Source: an uncultured Oscillospiraceae bacterium | Lineage (GTDB): Bacteria; Bacillota; Clostridia; Oscillospirales; Ruminococcaceae | DNA: 47,313 bases | Assembly (NCBI GenBank): GCA_904396495.1 | Contig: CAJFOJ010000064.1 | Coordinates: 1 to 47,313 of the forward strand | Direction: 5' to 3' | Part shown: one piece after another, positions 33,862 to 41,755 of the stretch | How positions within the stretch are numbered: the first letter of the stretch is position 1 | How the letters are laid out: each line of letters starts with the position of its first letter | Translations under genes and position numbers: made by a program | Notes under the pieces: model-generated | Told to the model about the DNA's origin: nothing | Databases searched by the model: none | The model's input: only the letters and a program-made list of their open reading frames with translations

Positions 33862-35085
33862 TTATCTCGGCTCGATAGGCTCTTTATCCTGTTTCGGCAT
33901 CTTAAATTCTGTCCCGGTCAGTCCGTCCTGCGCCAACACCTTTTCCAGGGTGGAAATATCGGTAGTGATGTCCAGGATATCCTCCTCATACAGGCTGTTT
34001 AACAGATTGGCAAACGCCAAATTAATGGTGTCCAAAATGTGAAGGATTTCGCTTTGGGCGTATTGGATTTCATCACTCTGAACGGCTTTCTCCCCGAACT
34101 CCCGATAGGCGTTGACTAATTTCAGGGTGGTGGGCAGATAGTAACTCATAAAATTCTGGATATCGGAAAGTTTTTCCGGATGCTGCTCTACATAGCCGAA
34201 TACCTTGGCTGTCACAAATTCCAGTCTATCCAGTTTTTCCGAAATTTCCTGCCCAGGTATCGCGTCGTTGGCGGCACGGATCTGATTGATATACTCCCGG
34301 CCCACCGTCACCATAGCCTCCTGCTCAGATGATTCGCCGCTAACCTTTTGTGAGTCATCCTTTTTTTGCTCGTTGCGCTTTTGCAAGTTTAAATACTGCT
34401 GGTAGGTATCCCAGTCTAACATAATACAGGTTTCTTCTTCATCCAAAAAAGCCTGTTCAAACATACCATTTTGAATCATTTTTTTTAAATCCTTTGCCAC
34501 GAAGTCCTTTTTCCGGCCGCTGAACGCTGCCAGCTGTTCAATCGCTCCAAAAGAACTGCCTCTTAAAAAAGCCTTGTAACGGAGAAAGCGCCGTACCCGA
34601 CTGAGCAGGGAATTGCCCTTGCAAATCATCAATATAAAAGCAGTTATGATCGGCATCAAAATCAAAGCGCTGGCTAAAAGGGTCCCCGTATCAGATTTCG
34701 ATAGCCCCACCGTCAGCAAACTCAGCAGAACAATAGCGCTGGGCACCAAACCGATCCACCCAAACACTGTAAACAAAATTCCTGCCGTTTTCCCAGGAAT
34801 AGATTTTTTAGCGGGAGAAGCAGCTGGTTTCTGCCAGCCGTTTGCCGGCGTCTCCCCGCTATTCCATTGCGGATTGGTCTGCGCCGTCTGCTTCTTTGCC
34901 TCTGTGTCGGAATTCATCTCGACCCGAAAGCCCTTTGCAGCGTTTCTAACCTCTTCCTTAAACTGCCGTGCCGCTTCGTCCACTCCGTTTTTTACATTGG
35001 TAAATCCGCCCACCGGCGCATTCTTTAAGTCCTGAATAAATTGGTTGATCGCTCTTCCAATATCAAAATAATCTTTCTGACTCAT
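33862..35085 (-). CDS. XpaC-like protein (5-bromo-4-chloroindolyl phosphate hydrolysis family)
   Basis: 407 residues from ATG 35085 with GGGAGG upstream. The N-terminal 100 residues are polar and helical (GRAINQFIQDLKN), then two membrane helices (GILFTVFGWIGLVPSAIVLLSLLTVG and LLASALILMPIITAFILMIC), a linker (FLRYKAFL, AIEQLAAFSGRKKDFVAKDLKKMI, a segment typical of this family with MFEQAFLDEEETCIML), and a long helical C-terminus (about 265-400; YYLPTTLKLVNAYREF). The layout matches the XpaC / halogen-hydrolase-named family (PF10112), whose name reflects a plate phenotype rather than a known reaction. The toxic-anion-resistance partner TelA that often follows is not present in the window. 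Confidence 0.82.
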   Translation of the reverse strand: MSQKDYFDIGRAINQFIQDLKNAPVGGFTNVKNGVDEAARQFKEEVRNAAKGFRVEMNSDTEAKKQTAQTNPQWNSGETPANGWQKPAASPAKKSIPGKTAGILFTVFGWIGLVPSAIVLLSLLTVGLSKSDTGTLLASALILMPIITAFILMICKGNSLLSRVRRFLRYKAFLRGSSFGAIEQLAAFSGRKKDFVAKDLKKMIQNGMFEQAFLDEEETCIMLDWDTYQQYLNLQKRNEQKKDDSQKVSGESSEQEAMVTVGREYINQIRAANDAIPGQEISEKLDRLEFVTAKVFGYVEQHPEKLSDIQNFMSYYLPTTLKLVNAYREFGEKAVQSDEIQYAQSEILHILDTINLAFANLLNSLYEEDILDITTDISTLEKVLAQDGLTGTEFKMPKQDKEPIEPR

Positions 35086-35366
35086 TTTTTCCTCCCGCCG
35101 CTTAACAATCTTTCATTTTCCCAATGATGAGAGTAAAACTCACTGAGAGTGTGCACCATCAAAATTTTTAAAAAGCCAGACAAAACAATCTGTTCAAAAG
35201 CGAGAACCTCACGTTTTTTCTTCTATGAGCTAAACCCGATTTAAACTCCATCACATAGAGGGGGAGAAACCATCAAACGACATAGTTTCCTGTGAAGTTC
35301 TCATCCGATCCTATAAGCCTGTATGCCGCCTTATGCAACCCAAAATGGCTTTTGCTATTTTGTAAT

Positions 35367-35520
35367 CCACAAAGAATTCCTATGCAGAACTTTGCGCCAT
35401 TTGTGGATCATGATACCACATTGATTGCGATGCAAGAAGTCCGGTTTTGCCACTTTAGCGGCAAAATTGAAATGGAATCCGCTAAGGGCTTCCTCTGCCA
35501 TAAACGCAGCTTTGCTGTGT
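35367..35520. repeat. Hairpin-rich region, degenerate left unit of repeat copy B
   Basis: Several inverted repeats lie in series: ATCCACAAA (about 35368) with TTTGTGGAT (about 35400), TTTTGCC with GGCAAAA (35443-35466), and AAACGCAGC with GCTGTGTTT (35502-35522). The last is followed by TTATTATA, exactly as in the neighbouring unit, so this looks like a diverged tandem unit. Bases 35086-35366 to the left are non-coding; no further structure is called there apart from the XpaC-gene upstream region. Confidence 0.5.
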
Positions 35521-35690
35521 TTATTATATCCGTATCCCCCAAGGAGTTGAAGGCAGGTGAAACCCGCCTCGGTTCTGCCTTAGCAAGCAGATGGTCGTAC
35601 AATGTTCTCACTCCATTCCGCATCAGCGGAATGAAATACTTTTGGTGCTTTACAAACAGTACTGTTGTTTGCTTGTGAGGTTATTATACC
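35521..35690. repeat. Multi-hairpin intergenic repeat, copy B
   Basis: Homologous to 17971-18153. Shared segments include ATCCGTA near the left end, a GGC..GCC hairpin, TTCTGC, AATGTTCT-ACT, a hairpin (ATTCCGC/GCGGAAT here, GTCTTGC/GCAAGAC in copy A), then CAAACAG-hairpin-CTGTTTGC and an identical 18-base end (GTTTGCTTGTGAGGTTATTATAC in both, of which 18 bases are GCTTGTGAGGTTATTATA). Left and right ends share TTATTATA and CCGTATC as a direct repeat. On the minus strand the right end is TATAAT (35688-35683) with TTGTAG 17 bases upstream, again a possible promoter into the element. Confidence 0.75.
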
Positions 35691-35754
35691 GTATCTGCAA
35701 AAAAACTACAATATAAACCGGCAGCTAAAAGCTGTAAATTTTTGAAATATACAT

Positions 35755-36441
35755 TTAGTTCCTGTCGCAGCGGGGCTTTAAAACCGTTCGGGAATAGGGA
35801 ATCAAAAAGTTTTGAATGCCGCTGGAATAGGGGGCAATATCATACTGCTGATAATAAACCACCAATCCTTTTGGAGTCAAAAAATAATTTTTCCCGTGAA
35901 ACGTCTCGATTGCGTTACTTTTACGTGGTTCAAAGTAAGTTGCCTGCCCCGACGCTACATTTTGTTCCATCTGTTCCATCACTTTGTCGATTAAGTATGT
36001 TTTGTAATAAACGGGTCGAGCGATAAAGGCGGAAACTGGTAGGCATCTTCCACTTTGTAGCCTCCAGGTATCTGAAAATCGCACCGTGTTGCCGTGGGCT
36101 CCACCTGTGAATTCATAGCGGTCAAAATACAGGCTCAATACACAGTCCCCATTGTAGGTGACGGTAAAGTTTAGGATCGCCTCATAGGGGACGATGGGAA
36201 ACTGCCCCTCCGGGTCGTAAAGTACCTGTTCAGCCGCCTGCGCATAAAGCACCGTCCGGCAGTGTTGCCGGTATTCACAGGCTTTTTTCTGATATAGCCG
36301 GTTGATGCCCGCAAGGACATGCCGGAAGGCGCTGGAAATGAATTTAGGATATGTAATTCGGTAATGTAGTACTTCTTTATCCCGAACGGTCAATGTCTCT
36401 TCCAATATCTTGGTTTCGGTTTGAATAAAATAGGTAAACAT
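35755..36441 (-). CDS. DUF4163/DUF3298 domain protein without signal peptide
   Basis: 228 residues from ATG 36441 with GAGGAGG upstream; the frame is open 23 codons earlier without a signal. Residues about 15-105 match DUF4163 (RDKEVLHYRITYPKFISS, ILNFTVTYNGDCVLSLYFDRYEFTGGAHGNT), and 115-220 match DUF3298 (SGRCLPVSAFI, GLVVYYQQYDIAPYSSGIQNFLIPYS). The pair also forms the C-terminal part of RsiV anti-sigma factors and of PdaC, where it binds lysozyme or wall material. No membrane segment or signal is present, so this copy would be cytoplasmic, which is unusual. A 6-bp hairpin (35722-35735) lies just past the stop. Confidence 0.82.
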   Translation of the reverse strand: MFTYFIQTETKILEETLTVRDKEVLHYRITYPKFISSAFRHVLAGINRLYQKKACEYRQHCRTVLYAQAAEQVLYDPEGQFPIVPYEAILNFTVTYNGDCVLSLYFDRYEFTGGAHGNTVRFSDTWRLQSGRCLPVSAFIARPVYYKTYLIDKVMEQMEQNVASGQATYFEPRKSNAIETFHGKNYFLTPKGLVVYYQQYDIAPYSSGIQNFLIPYSRTVLKPRCDRN

Positions 36442-36611
36442 CTTGGCACCTCCTCGCAACAGTTTATGCGTCAGTGACAAAAATAGTGAAAAAAAGAGGC
36501 ATAATTTCAAAAAGAGAAATTAAAGGGCTATTATTTTTGCCGCAATGTCAAATAGAAAGGGAAATGATAGCCTATCCATCCGACCAAACCATTGTTTTTT
36601 TTTACTTTCTA

Positions 36612-36640
36612 TTGAAATTTAATTTCAAATATGATAATAT
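36612..36640 (+). promoter_or_regulatory. Promoter and palindromic operator of the DUF6259-murQ operon
   Basis: A perfect 17-bp palindrome (36612-36628: TTGAAATT, T, AATTTCAA) overlaps a promoter: its first six bases TTGAAA serve as -35, with TAATAT 17 bases later (36635-36640). RpiR-family regulators bind TGAAA-TTTCA palindromes, and an RpiR gene ends this operon. The rest of 36442-36710 is AT-rich non-coding DNA between divergent genes. Confidence 0.6.
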
Positions 36641-36710
36641 TAATCTGAAATTAATGTTAAAAACTTGGTTTTATTTTCTAATATTTTGCTCACGAAGGGA
36701 GCGCACCGAG

Positions 36711-38888
36711 ATGTACCAAAGCCGGTACCACTATGAAAATCAGTTTTTATCCATCGCTGTGGACAGCTTGACTGGGGAGTTTTTGGAGCTAATCTACAAG
36801 AAAACGGGAGAAAATTTAATTAAAAACTCCTCTTATCTGCTTCATCAGCCCTTTCAGCTGTTCGCCTCGGCCGGGGAACAGAAAATCCGTCTGTTTGGTG
36901 GAGATTCCTATGCCATTGCCGGAGATGAGGCGCTAAGGCCCCGCATTACCCATCAACAGGACGATGAAAAAATTCGCATCCAGGTCTCTTACGACAGGCT
37001 GACCGACGGGGACAAAAGCTATGACGTTTCGCTGATCTATTGGATAGAACTACCTTTGACAACAGCAAAACTTCATTGGCGGCTTTCTCTGGCCAACCGT
37101 CAGCCGGAACTGCTGATCGAGGACGTGCGGTTTCCCTGCATAAACGGGGTGTATTTTGGAAAGACCTGGGAGGACGACACGCTGGTTTATCCGTACAACG
37201 CCGGCCTCAAAATTCAAAACCCCGTAGGTTTTTTCTGTCAGAAATCCCCCTGTATCTACTGGAAATGGCAGGAATACCGCTATGTCTACTCCTTGGGGAA
37301 TATCGCTACCGGTCCGGATGAAGACGGCCTATACGCCATGGACTATTCCTATTCCGGTCCTCTTTCCATGACCTGGCTGGACTATTACGGGGATGACATC
37401 GGGCTATATTTTGCAAATCACGATCCTCTGCCCCGCAACTGCTCTCTGCGGGCGGAAACTTATGGGAATAGCAGCCCGGGAATGAATTTTGCTTTTGTAC
37501 ACCACCCCTATTGTACCAGCGGAACGGATTGGCACTCCCCCCAATTGGTCGCCGCCGTTCATTCGGGGGACTGGCACCGGGGTGCAGAGATATATCGTTC
37601 TTTCCGGCAGACGCATTCCCCATTGACCCCATCAAAACGGCCCAGCTGGTTTGAACAGAGCGCCGGTCTAGTGGCCCACTACGACTTTAAATACCAAAAT
37701 GGGGGCGTTGTCCACAGGTATGAGGACATTCCCCGACTGTTGGACGAAGCCCGGGAACTGGGGCTCAATCATCTGCTGCTGGCGGGCTGGCATCACGGCG
37801 GGTTTGACCACGGATTTCCAGAATACCGTACTGATGAGGATTTGGGCTCGGAAGAGGAATTTCGTAACGCCGTCGGCACTGTTCGAGAAAAGGGAGGGCA
37901 TATTTCCTTTTACATCAATTCCCGGATCGCCAATACCAAGTATGATCCTTCGGGGGACTTTACCGCACAAAACGCTGTCCGACAACAAGACGGTTCTCCC
38001 TTTGTAGAGGTTGCGGGAAACCTCAAGTTTGCGGTTATGTGCGTCCATGCCCCACAGTGGCGCAGGCGGTTGCAAGACGCTGTGCGGTACGCAACCCAAA
38101 AAATTGGAGCGGACGGCGTTTATCTGGACCAATTGGCCATGGCCCCGCCCTGTATCTGCCACAATCCGGCCCACGGTCATCACTTTGACGACTGGAACAG
38201 TGGATATCACTCCCTCCTTCAGGAAATTTCCCAAAATACTTCCGATGTACCCATGAGTATGCTCGTTGAAGGGGTATCCGACGCTTATAGGGGAGAAACC
38301 TCCGGAAGTTTAATCTCCACTTTTTCCTATTACTGCACCGGCTCTTTCCCCGAGCTTTATAAATACACCTATCCAGAGCAAATATTGGTGGATATGCTCT
38401 ATCCGGAATCTAACATGGCCATGCGGCCCGTCCATATCGGCCAAGCTTCCACTGACATCATCAATAAAGCCTTCGTCACCGGCGCCTATTTCTGGATTTA
38501 CGACTTGGTGGACGACAACAGCTTTCATCGGGATCCCAAACAGCTTCACTATTTAAAAGACGTCATCGCCCTGCGCAATTACTGGCTTCAACATTTTGGT
38601 CATGGAGTATTTCGAGACACCGATGGAATTTTGGAAATCCCCGAGACACTGGTCAAACGGTTTGATGTTCCTCATGGCGTCCTTCTGGCCGTGGCCCGCG
38701 CAGAGTGCAGCAGTACTGAGTGCGCGATACTGTCCCACAACAGAATAACCGAAGCGGCCGCCTATACCGTGACGAAGGGAATAGTCGAAAAATATCCGCT
38801 AGACTACAAACATACAGACGGTAAATGGACCTTTCCCCTGCCCCAAAAGCCCATTTCACTGATTGTATTTAATGAAAGGAAACAATAA
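36711..38888 (+). CDS. DUF6259-type glycoside hydrolase-like protein
   Basis: 725 residues from ATG 36711, nine bases after GGGAG; the frame is open to 36474 but that stretch is AT-rich, lacks a signal and holds the promoter. N-terminal beta-sandwich (1-320; FLSIAVDSLTGEFLELIYKKTG, DDIGLYFANHD), TIM-barrel (about 330-640; LLLAGWHHGGFDHGFPEYRTDEDLG, ISFYINSRIANTKY, GADGVYLDQLAM with Asp near 473, MLVEGVSDAY with Glu near 519) and a C-terminal beta domain. This matches my memory of DUF6259 proteins, related to clan GH-D-like enzymes. The Asp and Glu are candidate catalytic residues. No signal peptide, so it acts in the cytoplasm. Operon with murQ points to an amino-sugar or MurNAc glycan. Confidence 0.78.
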   Translation: MYQSRYHYENQFLSIAVDSLTGEFLELIYKKTGENLIKNSSYLLHQPFQLFASAGEQKIRLFGGDSYAIAGDEALRPRITHQQDDEKIRIQVSYDRLTDGDKSYDVSLIYWIELPLTTAKLHWRLSLANRQPELLIEDVRFPCINGVYFGKTWEDDTLVYPYNAGLKIQNPVGFFCQKSPCIYWKWQEYRYVYSLGNIATGPDEDGLYAMDYSYSGPLSMTWLDYYGDDIGLYFANHDPLPRNCSLRAETYGNSSPGMNFAFVHHPYCTSGTDWHSPQLVAAVHSGDWHRGAEIYRSFRQTHSPLTPSKRPSWFEQSAGLVAHYDFKYQNGGVVHRYEDIPRLLDEARELGLNHLLLAGWHHGGFDHGFPEYRTDEDLGSEEEFRNAVGTVREKGGHISFYINSRIANTKYDPSGDFTAQNAVRQQDGSPFVEVAGNLKFAVMCVHAPQWRRRLQDAVRYATQKIGADGVYLDQLAMAPPCICHNPAHGHHFDDWNSGYHSLLQEISQNTSDVPMSMLVEGVSDAYRGETSGSLISTFSYYCTGSFPELYKYTYPEQILVDMLYPESNMAMRPVHIGQASTDIINKAFVTGAYFWIYDLVDDNSFHRDPKQLHYLKDVIALRNYWLQHFGHGVFRDTDGILEIPETLVKRFDVPHGVLLAVARAECSSTECAILSHNRITEAAAYTVTKGIVEKYPLDYKHTDGKWTFPLPQKPISLIVFNERKQ

Positions 38889-38909
38889 TCAGAAACGGAG
38901 GAAACAACA

Positions 38910-39839
38910 ATGGATTACAACCAACTGACAACCGAGCAGGTCAATCCCCGGACAGTAAACATCGACCTCTGCTCAACCGAGGAAATCGTCCGGTTAATCA
39001 ACGACGAGGACAAAAAAGTAGCAGAGGCAGTAGAAGCGGTTTTGCCCCAAGTGGCAAAAGCGGTGGATACCATCACTACCCGAATGCAAAAGGGAGGACG
39101 GCTGTTTTACATAGGCGCAGGCACCAGCGGCAGGCTGGGGGTTTTGGACGCCTCGGAATGCCCTCCCACCTTTGGTACTGATCCCGGACTGGTTGTGGGG
39201 ATTATCGCGGGCGGAGACGTCGCCCTGCGCACGGGGATCGAGGAAATTGAAGACCAGGCAGATCAGGGGGTAGCCGACTTGCACTGCCATCAAATTGGTC
39301 CGTTGGACACCGTGGTTGGAATCAGCGCAAGCGGTTCCGCCGCCTATGTGGTGGGGGCCCTGCGTGAAGCGAAAAAAATAGGGGCCGCTACCATTGCCAT
39401 TTCCAACTCCCCTCATTCCCACATCGCCCAAGAAGCAGATATTGCCATCCTTCCCATCGTCGGCCCAGAGGCTATCATGGGAAGCACTCGGATGAAAGCC
39501 GGCACCTCTCAAAAAATGGTGCTCAACATGCTGTCAACCGCCACAATGATCCGCTGCGGAAAGACATATCAAAACTTAATGGTGGATATGATTCCCAGCA
39601 ATCGGAAGTTGCGGGATCGCTCCGTCCGCATCCTGATGAAAGCCACCAATCTGCCCCGGGAAAAGGCAGAAGAGGCCCTAAACCTCTCCGGGAACACCAA
39701 AATAGCACTCGTCATGCTGCTGGCAAACTGTGACGCCGACACCGCACAGCAAGCCCTCAGCGATAGCCACGGCTTGGCCCGTCAGGCAGTGGACACTATT
39801 TTACACAGCGCCGGGCAGTCCGATGGAGCGAACCTATGA
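38910..39839 (+). CDS. murQ: N-acetylmuramic acid 6-phosphate etherase
   Basis: 309 residues from ATG 38910, GGAGG upstream. It removes the lactyl ether of MurNAc-6-phosphate to give GlcNAc-6-phosphate and D-lactate. A SIS domain and the signature IGAGTSGRLGVLDASECPPTFG, IAGGDVALRTGIEEIED, GISASGSAAYVVGAL, GPEAIMGSTRMKAGTSQKMVLNMLST are all present. The catalytic Glu (E in DASECPPTF) and Glu in IEEIED are kept. The next gene overlaps its stop by four bases. Its presence defines the operon as one for MurNAc catabolism. Confidence 0.97.
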   Translation: MDYNQLTTEQVNPRTVNIDLCSTEEIVRLINDEDKKVAEAVEAVLPQVAKAVDTITTRMQKGGRLFYIGAGTSGRLGVLDASECPPTFGTDPGLVVGIIAGGDVALRTGIEEIEDQADQGVADLHCHQIGPLDTVVGISASGSAAYVVGALREAKKIGAATIAISNSPHSHIAQEADIAILPIVGPEAIMGSTRMKAGTSQKMVLNMLSTATMIRCGKTYQNLMVDMIPSNRKLRDRSVRILMKATNLPREKAEEALNLSGNTKIALVMLLANCDADTAQQALSDSHGLARQAVDTILHSAGQSDGANL

Positions 39840-40774
39840 AATACGTCATCGGTATTGACGGAGGCGGCACCAAAACCCACTTAAAGGCTCTGGATTTACA
39901 GCGAAAGCTGGTGGGAGAGGCATGGGGTGGAGCGAGTAATCTGACCGCCCTGTCAGCGCATCAAGTCAAACAAAATTTAGAGCATCTGCTAACAGGCTTT
40001 TATGATCAGGCCGGGTTGTCCCCAAAGGACTGCGCAGCGGTCTGCCTGGGGACGGCGGGAGCTAGCAGCGACACCTCTCAAAAAATCCTAACCGCCATCT
40101 TGGCAGAAATTTGCCCCGACATTCCCGCACTTCTCACAAACGACGCCCTCCCGATTTTGTATGGGAACACCCCCTCCGGTAGTGGCATTGTTTTGATCGC
40201 CGGGACTGGTTCCCTCTGTATGGCCCGTGACTCGAAGGGAACCCTTTGGCGTGTGGGCGGCTGGGGCCATCTCATCGGCGATGAGGGAAGTGGGTATCAC
40301 ATCGCCTGCCGCATGCTCAACGCGGTAATGCGGGCATTTGATGGGAGGGGTGAACAAACCGTTCTCACCGATTTCATATTGGAGCATCTCGCGCTCAGCT
40401 CCCCCATGGAACTCGTCGACTACGTCTATCAGTCCGGAAATGGCAAGAGAGAATTGGCATCCCTCTCGGTTCTTTGCGACAAGGCCTTTGCGTTAGGCGA
40501 TTCAGTGGCGCAGAAAATTTATCGGGAGGAAGCCGCCAACCTCTGTGAAATGGTGGCAACTGGGGCGCAACAATTGTCCTCGACTGAGGATGGGCCGTTT
40601 CTCTGTATCTACACGGGAGGAATCATCACAAAATCCATTCCCCTCCGGCACATGCTCTGTGAAAACCTGCGACAAAAAGCGCCGGAAGTGATTTTACAGG
40701 CCTGTAGCCAAGACGCAGCATATGGCTGTGCCCTAATGGCGTTGGAAAAGCAGGAGGGGAGGGAGACGGTATGA
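39836..40774 (+). CDS. BadF/BadG/BcrA/BcrD-type sugar kinase (N-acetylglucosamine/N-acetylmuramic acid kinase-like)
   Basis: 312 residues, ATG overlapping murQ. Actin-like ATPase fold: phosphate-1 YVIGIDGGGTKTHLKALD, phosphate-2 IVLIAGTGSLCMA, GGWGHLIGDEGSGYHI and the adenosine motif YTGGIITKS. This arrangement is that of NagK and of clostridial MurK, which phosphorylate GlcNAc and MurNAc at O6. Beside murQ, MurNAc kinase activity would make the MurQ substrate without a phosphotransferase transporter. Exact specificity cannot be read from the sequence. Confidence 0.9.
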   Translation: MKYVIGIDGGGTKTHLKALDLQRKLVGEAWGGASNLTALSAHQVKQNLEHLLTGFYDQAGLSPKDCAAVCLGTAGASSDTSQKILTAILAEICPDIPALLTNDALPILYGNTPSGSGIVLIAGTGSLCMARDSKGTLWRVGGWGHLIGDEGSGYHIACRMLNAVMRAFDGRGEQTVLTDFILEHLALSSPMELVDYVYQSGNGKRELASLSVLCDKAFALGDSVAQKIYREEAANLCEMVATGAQQLSSTEDGPFLCIYTGGIITKSIPLRHMLCENLRQKAPEVILQACSQDAAYGCALMALEKQEGRETV

Positions 40775-41628
40775 GGGGAACGCTGCTGCGGATTGAAACA
40801 TGCAAAGAAAGCTTTTCAGCCTCTGAACAACAAGTAGCAAACTATGTACTGAAACACGCCGGAGATATTGTCGGACTGCCGGTGTCGGAGTTGGCTATCC
40901 GCTGCGGGTCCAACCGCGCAGCCGTCGTCCGGTTCTGCAAAAGGCTTGGCTTTGAAGGATACCGGGATTTTACTTTGGCGCTGGCAGCGGAACTAGCGGT
41001 GGAGAAAAACAAAGGACAAAGGCCACCCGCTGCAATTGATCCGGGAAGCGGCGTGGACGCTATCCTTGAAAATATATGTGCAAGCAGTATCCAATCCATC
41101 CAGGATAGCTGCACCCTGCTGCGGCCATCCGATATTGAGCTGGCGTCCGATCTGCTCATAAAAGCCCCTAAAATTGACTTTTATGGTATTGGCGCTTCCC
41201 AGCTAGTGGCCCAGGATGCCCAGTACAAGTTTATGCGCATCAACAAAAACTGCACCGCCTACCCGGATGGACATTTACAGCTCACCTCCGCCTCTCTGTT
41301 GTCCAAAGAGGACGTGGCGGTCGCCATCTCCTGGTCCGGCGAAACCAAAGACGTAGTCGAAGCGGCAAAGATGGCCAGATCTCGTGGGGCTACTGTCATT
41401 TCCATTACCCAATACGGAAAAAACCGCCTCTCCCAGTGCGCCAATATCACTTTTCAGCTCACTTCACCGGAAACTGCCCTCCGCATCGGCGCCATGGGGT
41501 CCCGAATGGCACAACTTATTTTGATCGACATTTTGTTTTGCTGTATCGTGAGTAAGGAGTCTCAAAATATCAGCCGCTATTTAAAACAAACCAAGCCCGT
41601 GGGAAAGAAAAAGCGGTACCAAAAATAA
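40771..41628 (+). CDS. RpiR/MurR-family transcriptional regulator
   Basis: 285 residues, ATG overlapping the kinase stop by four bases. The HTH_6 domain (1-78) has FSASEQQVANYVLKHAGDIVGLPVSELAIRCG and RAAVVRFCKRLGFEGYRDF. The SIS sugar-phosphate-binding domain (about 120-255) has IDFYGIGASQLVAQDAQYKF, VAISWSGETKDVVEAAKMA and ATVISITQYGKN. It probably represses or activates the operon in response to MurNAc-6-phosphate or GlcNAc-6-phosphate, acting on the palindrome at 36612-36628. The C-terminus is strongly basic (KQTKPVGKKKRYQK). Confidence 0.93.
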   Translation: MRGTLLRIETCKESFSASEQQVANYVLKHAGDIVGLPVSELAIRCGSNRAAVVRFCKRLGFEGYRDFTLALAAELAVEKNKGQRPPAAIDPGSGVDAILENICASSIQSIQDSCTLLRPSDIELASDLLIKAPKIDFYGIGASQLVAQDAQYKFMRINKNCTAYPDGHLQLTSASLLSKEDVAVAISWSGETKDVVEAAKMARSRGATVISITQYGKNRLSQCANITFQLTSPETALRIGAMGSRMAQLILIDILFCCIVSKESQNISRYLKQTKPVGKKKRYQK

Positions 41629-41633
41629 ATTGA

Positions 41634-41676
41634 AAGGAAGCCCCGACGTGCTGAATTAGCACACCGGGGCTTCCTT
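41634..41676. terminator. Bidirectional terminator between the murQ operon and proS
   Basis: A 12-bp outer stem (41634-41645 with 41665-41676; AAGGAAGCCCCG) and a 5-bp inner stem (41648-41652 with 41658-41662), between convergent genes. Bases 41677-41755 hold nothing else seen. Confidence 0.88.
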
Positions 41677-41755
41677 CTTATTCACATTTTTTAGGAAAAC
41701 ATTCTCCGCCAAAAAACAGGGAAATACCAGCCAATGGCAGATAAAAGCCGCTATT

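Noticed and set aside
35408-35623. 71-codon minus-strand frame in the hairpin region
   Set aside because: It runs through the stems of the repeat, has no ribosome binding site, and the paired changes between copies preserve stems rather than codons.
36474-36710. 79-codon N-terminal extension of the DUF6259 protein
   Set aside because: AT-rich, no ribosome binding site, and it contains the palindrome and promoter; ATG 36711 has GGGAG at proper spacing.
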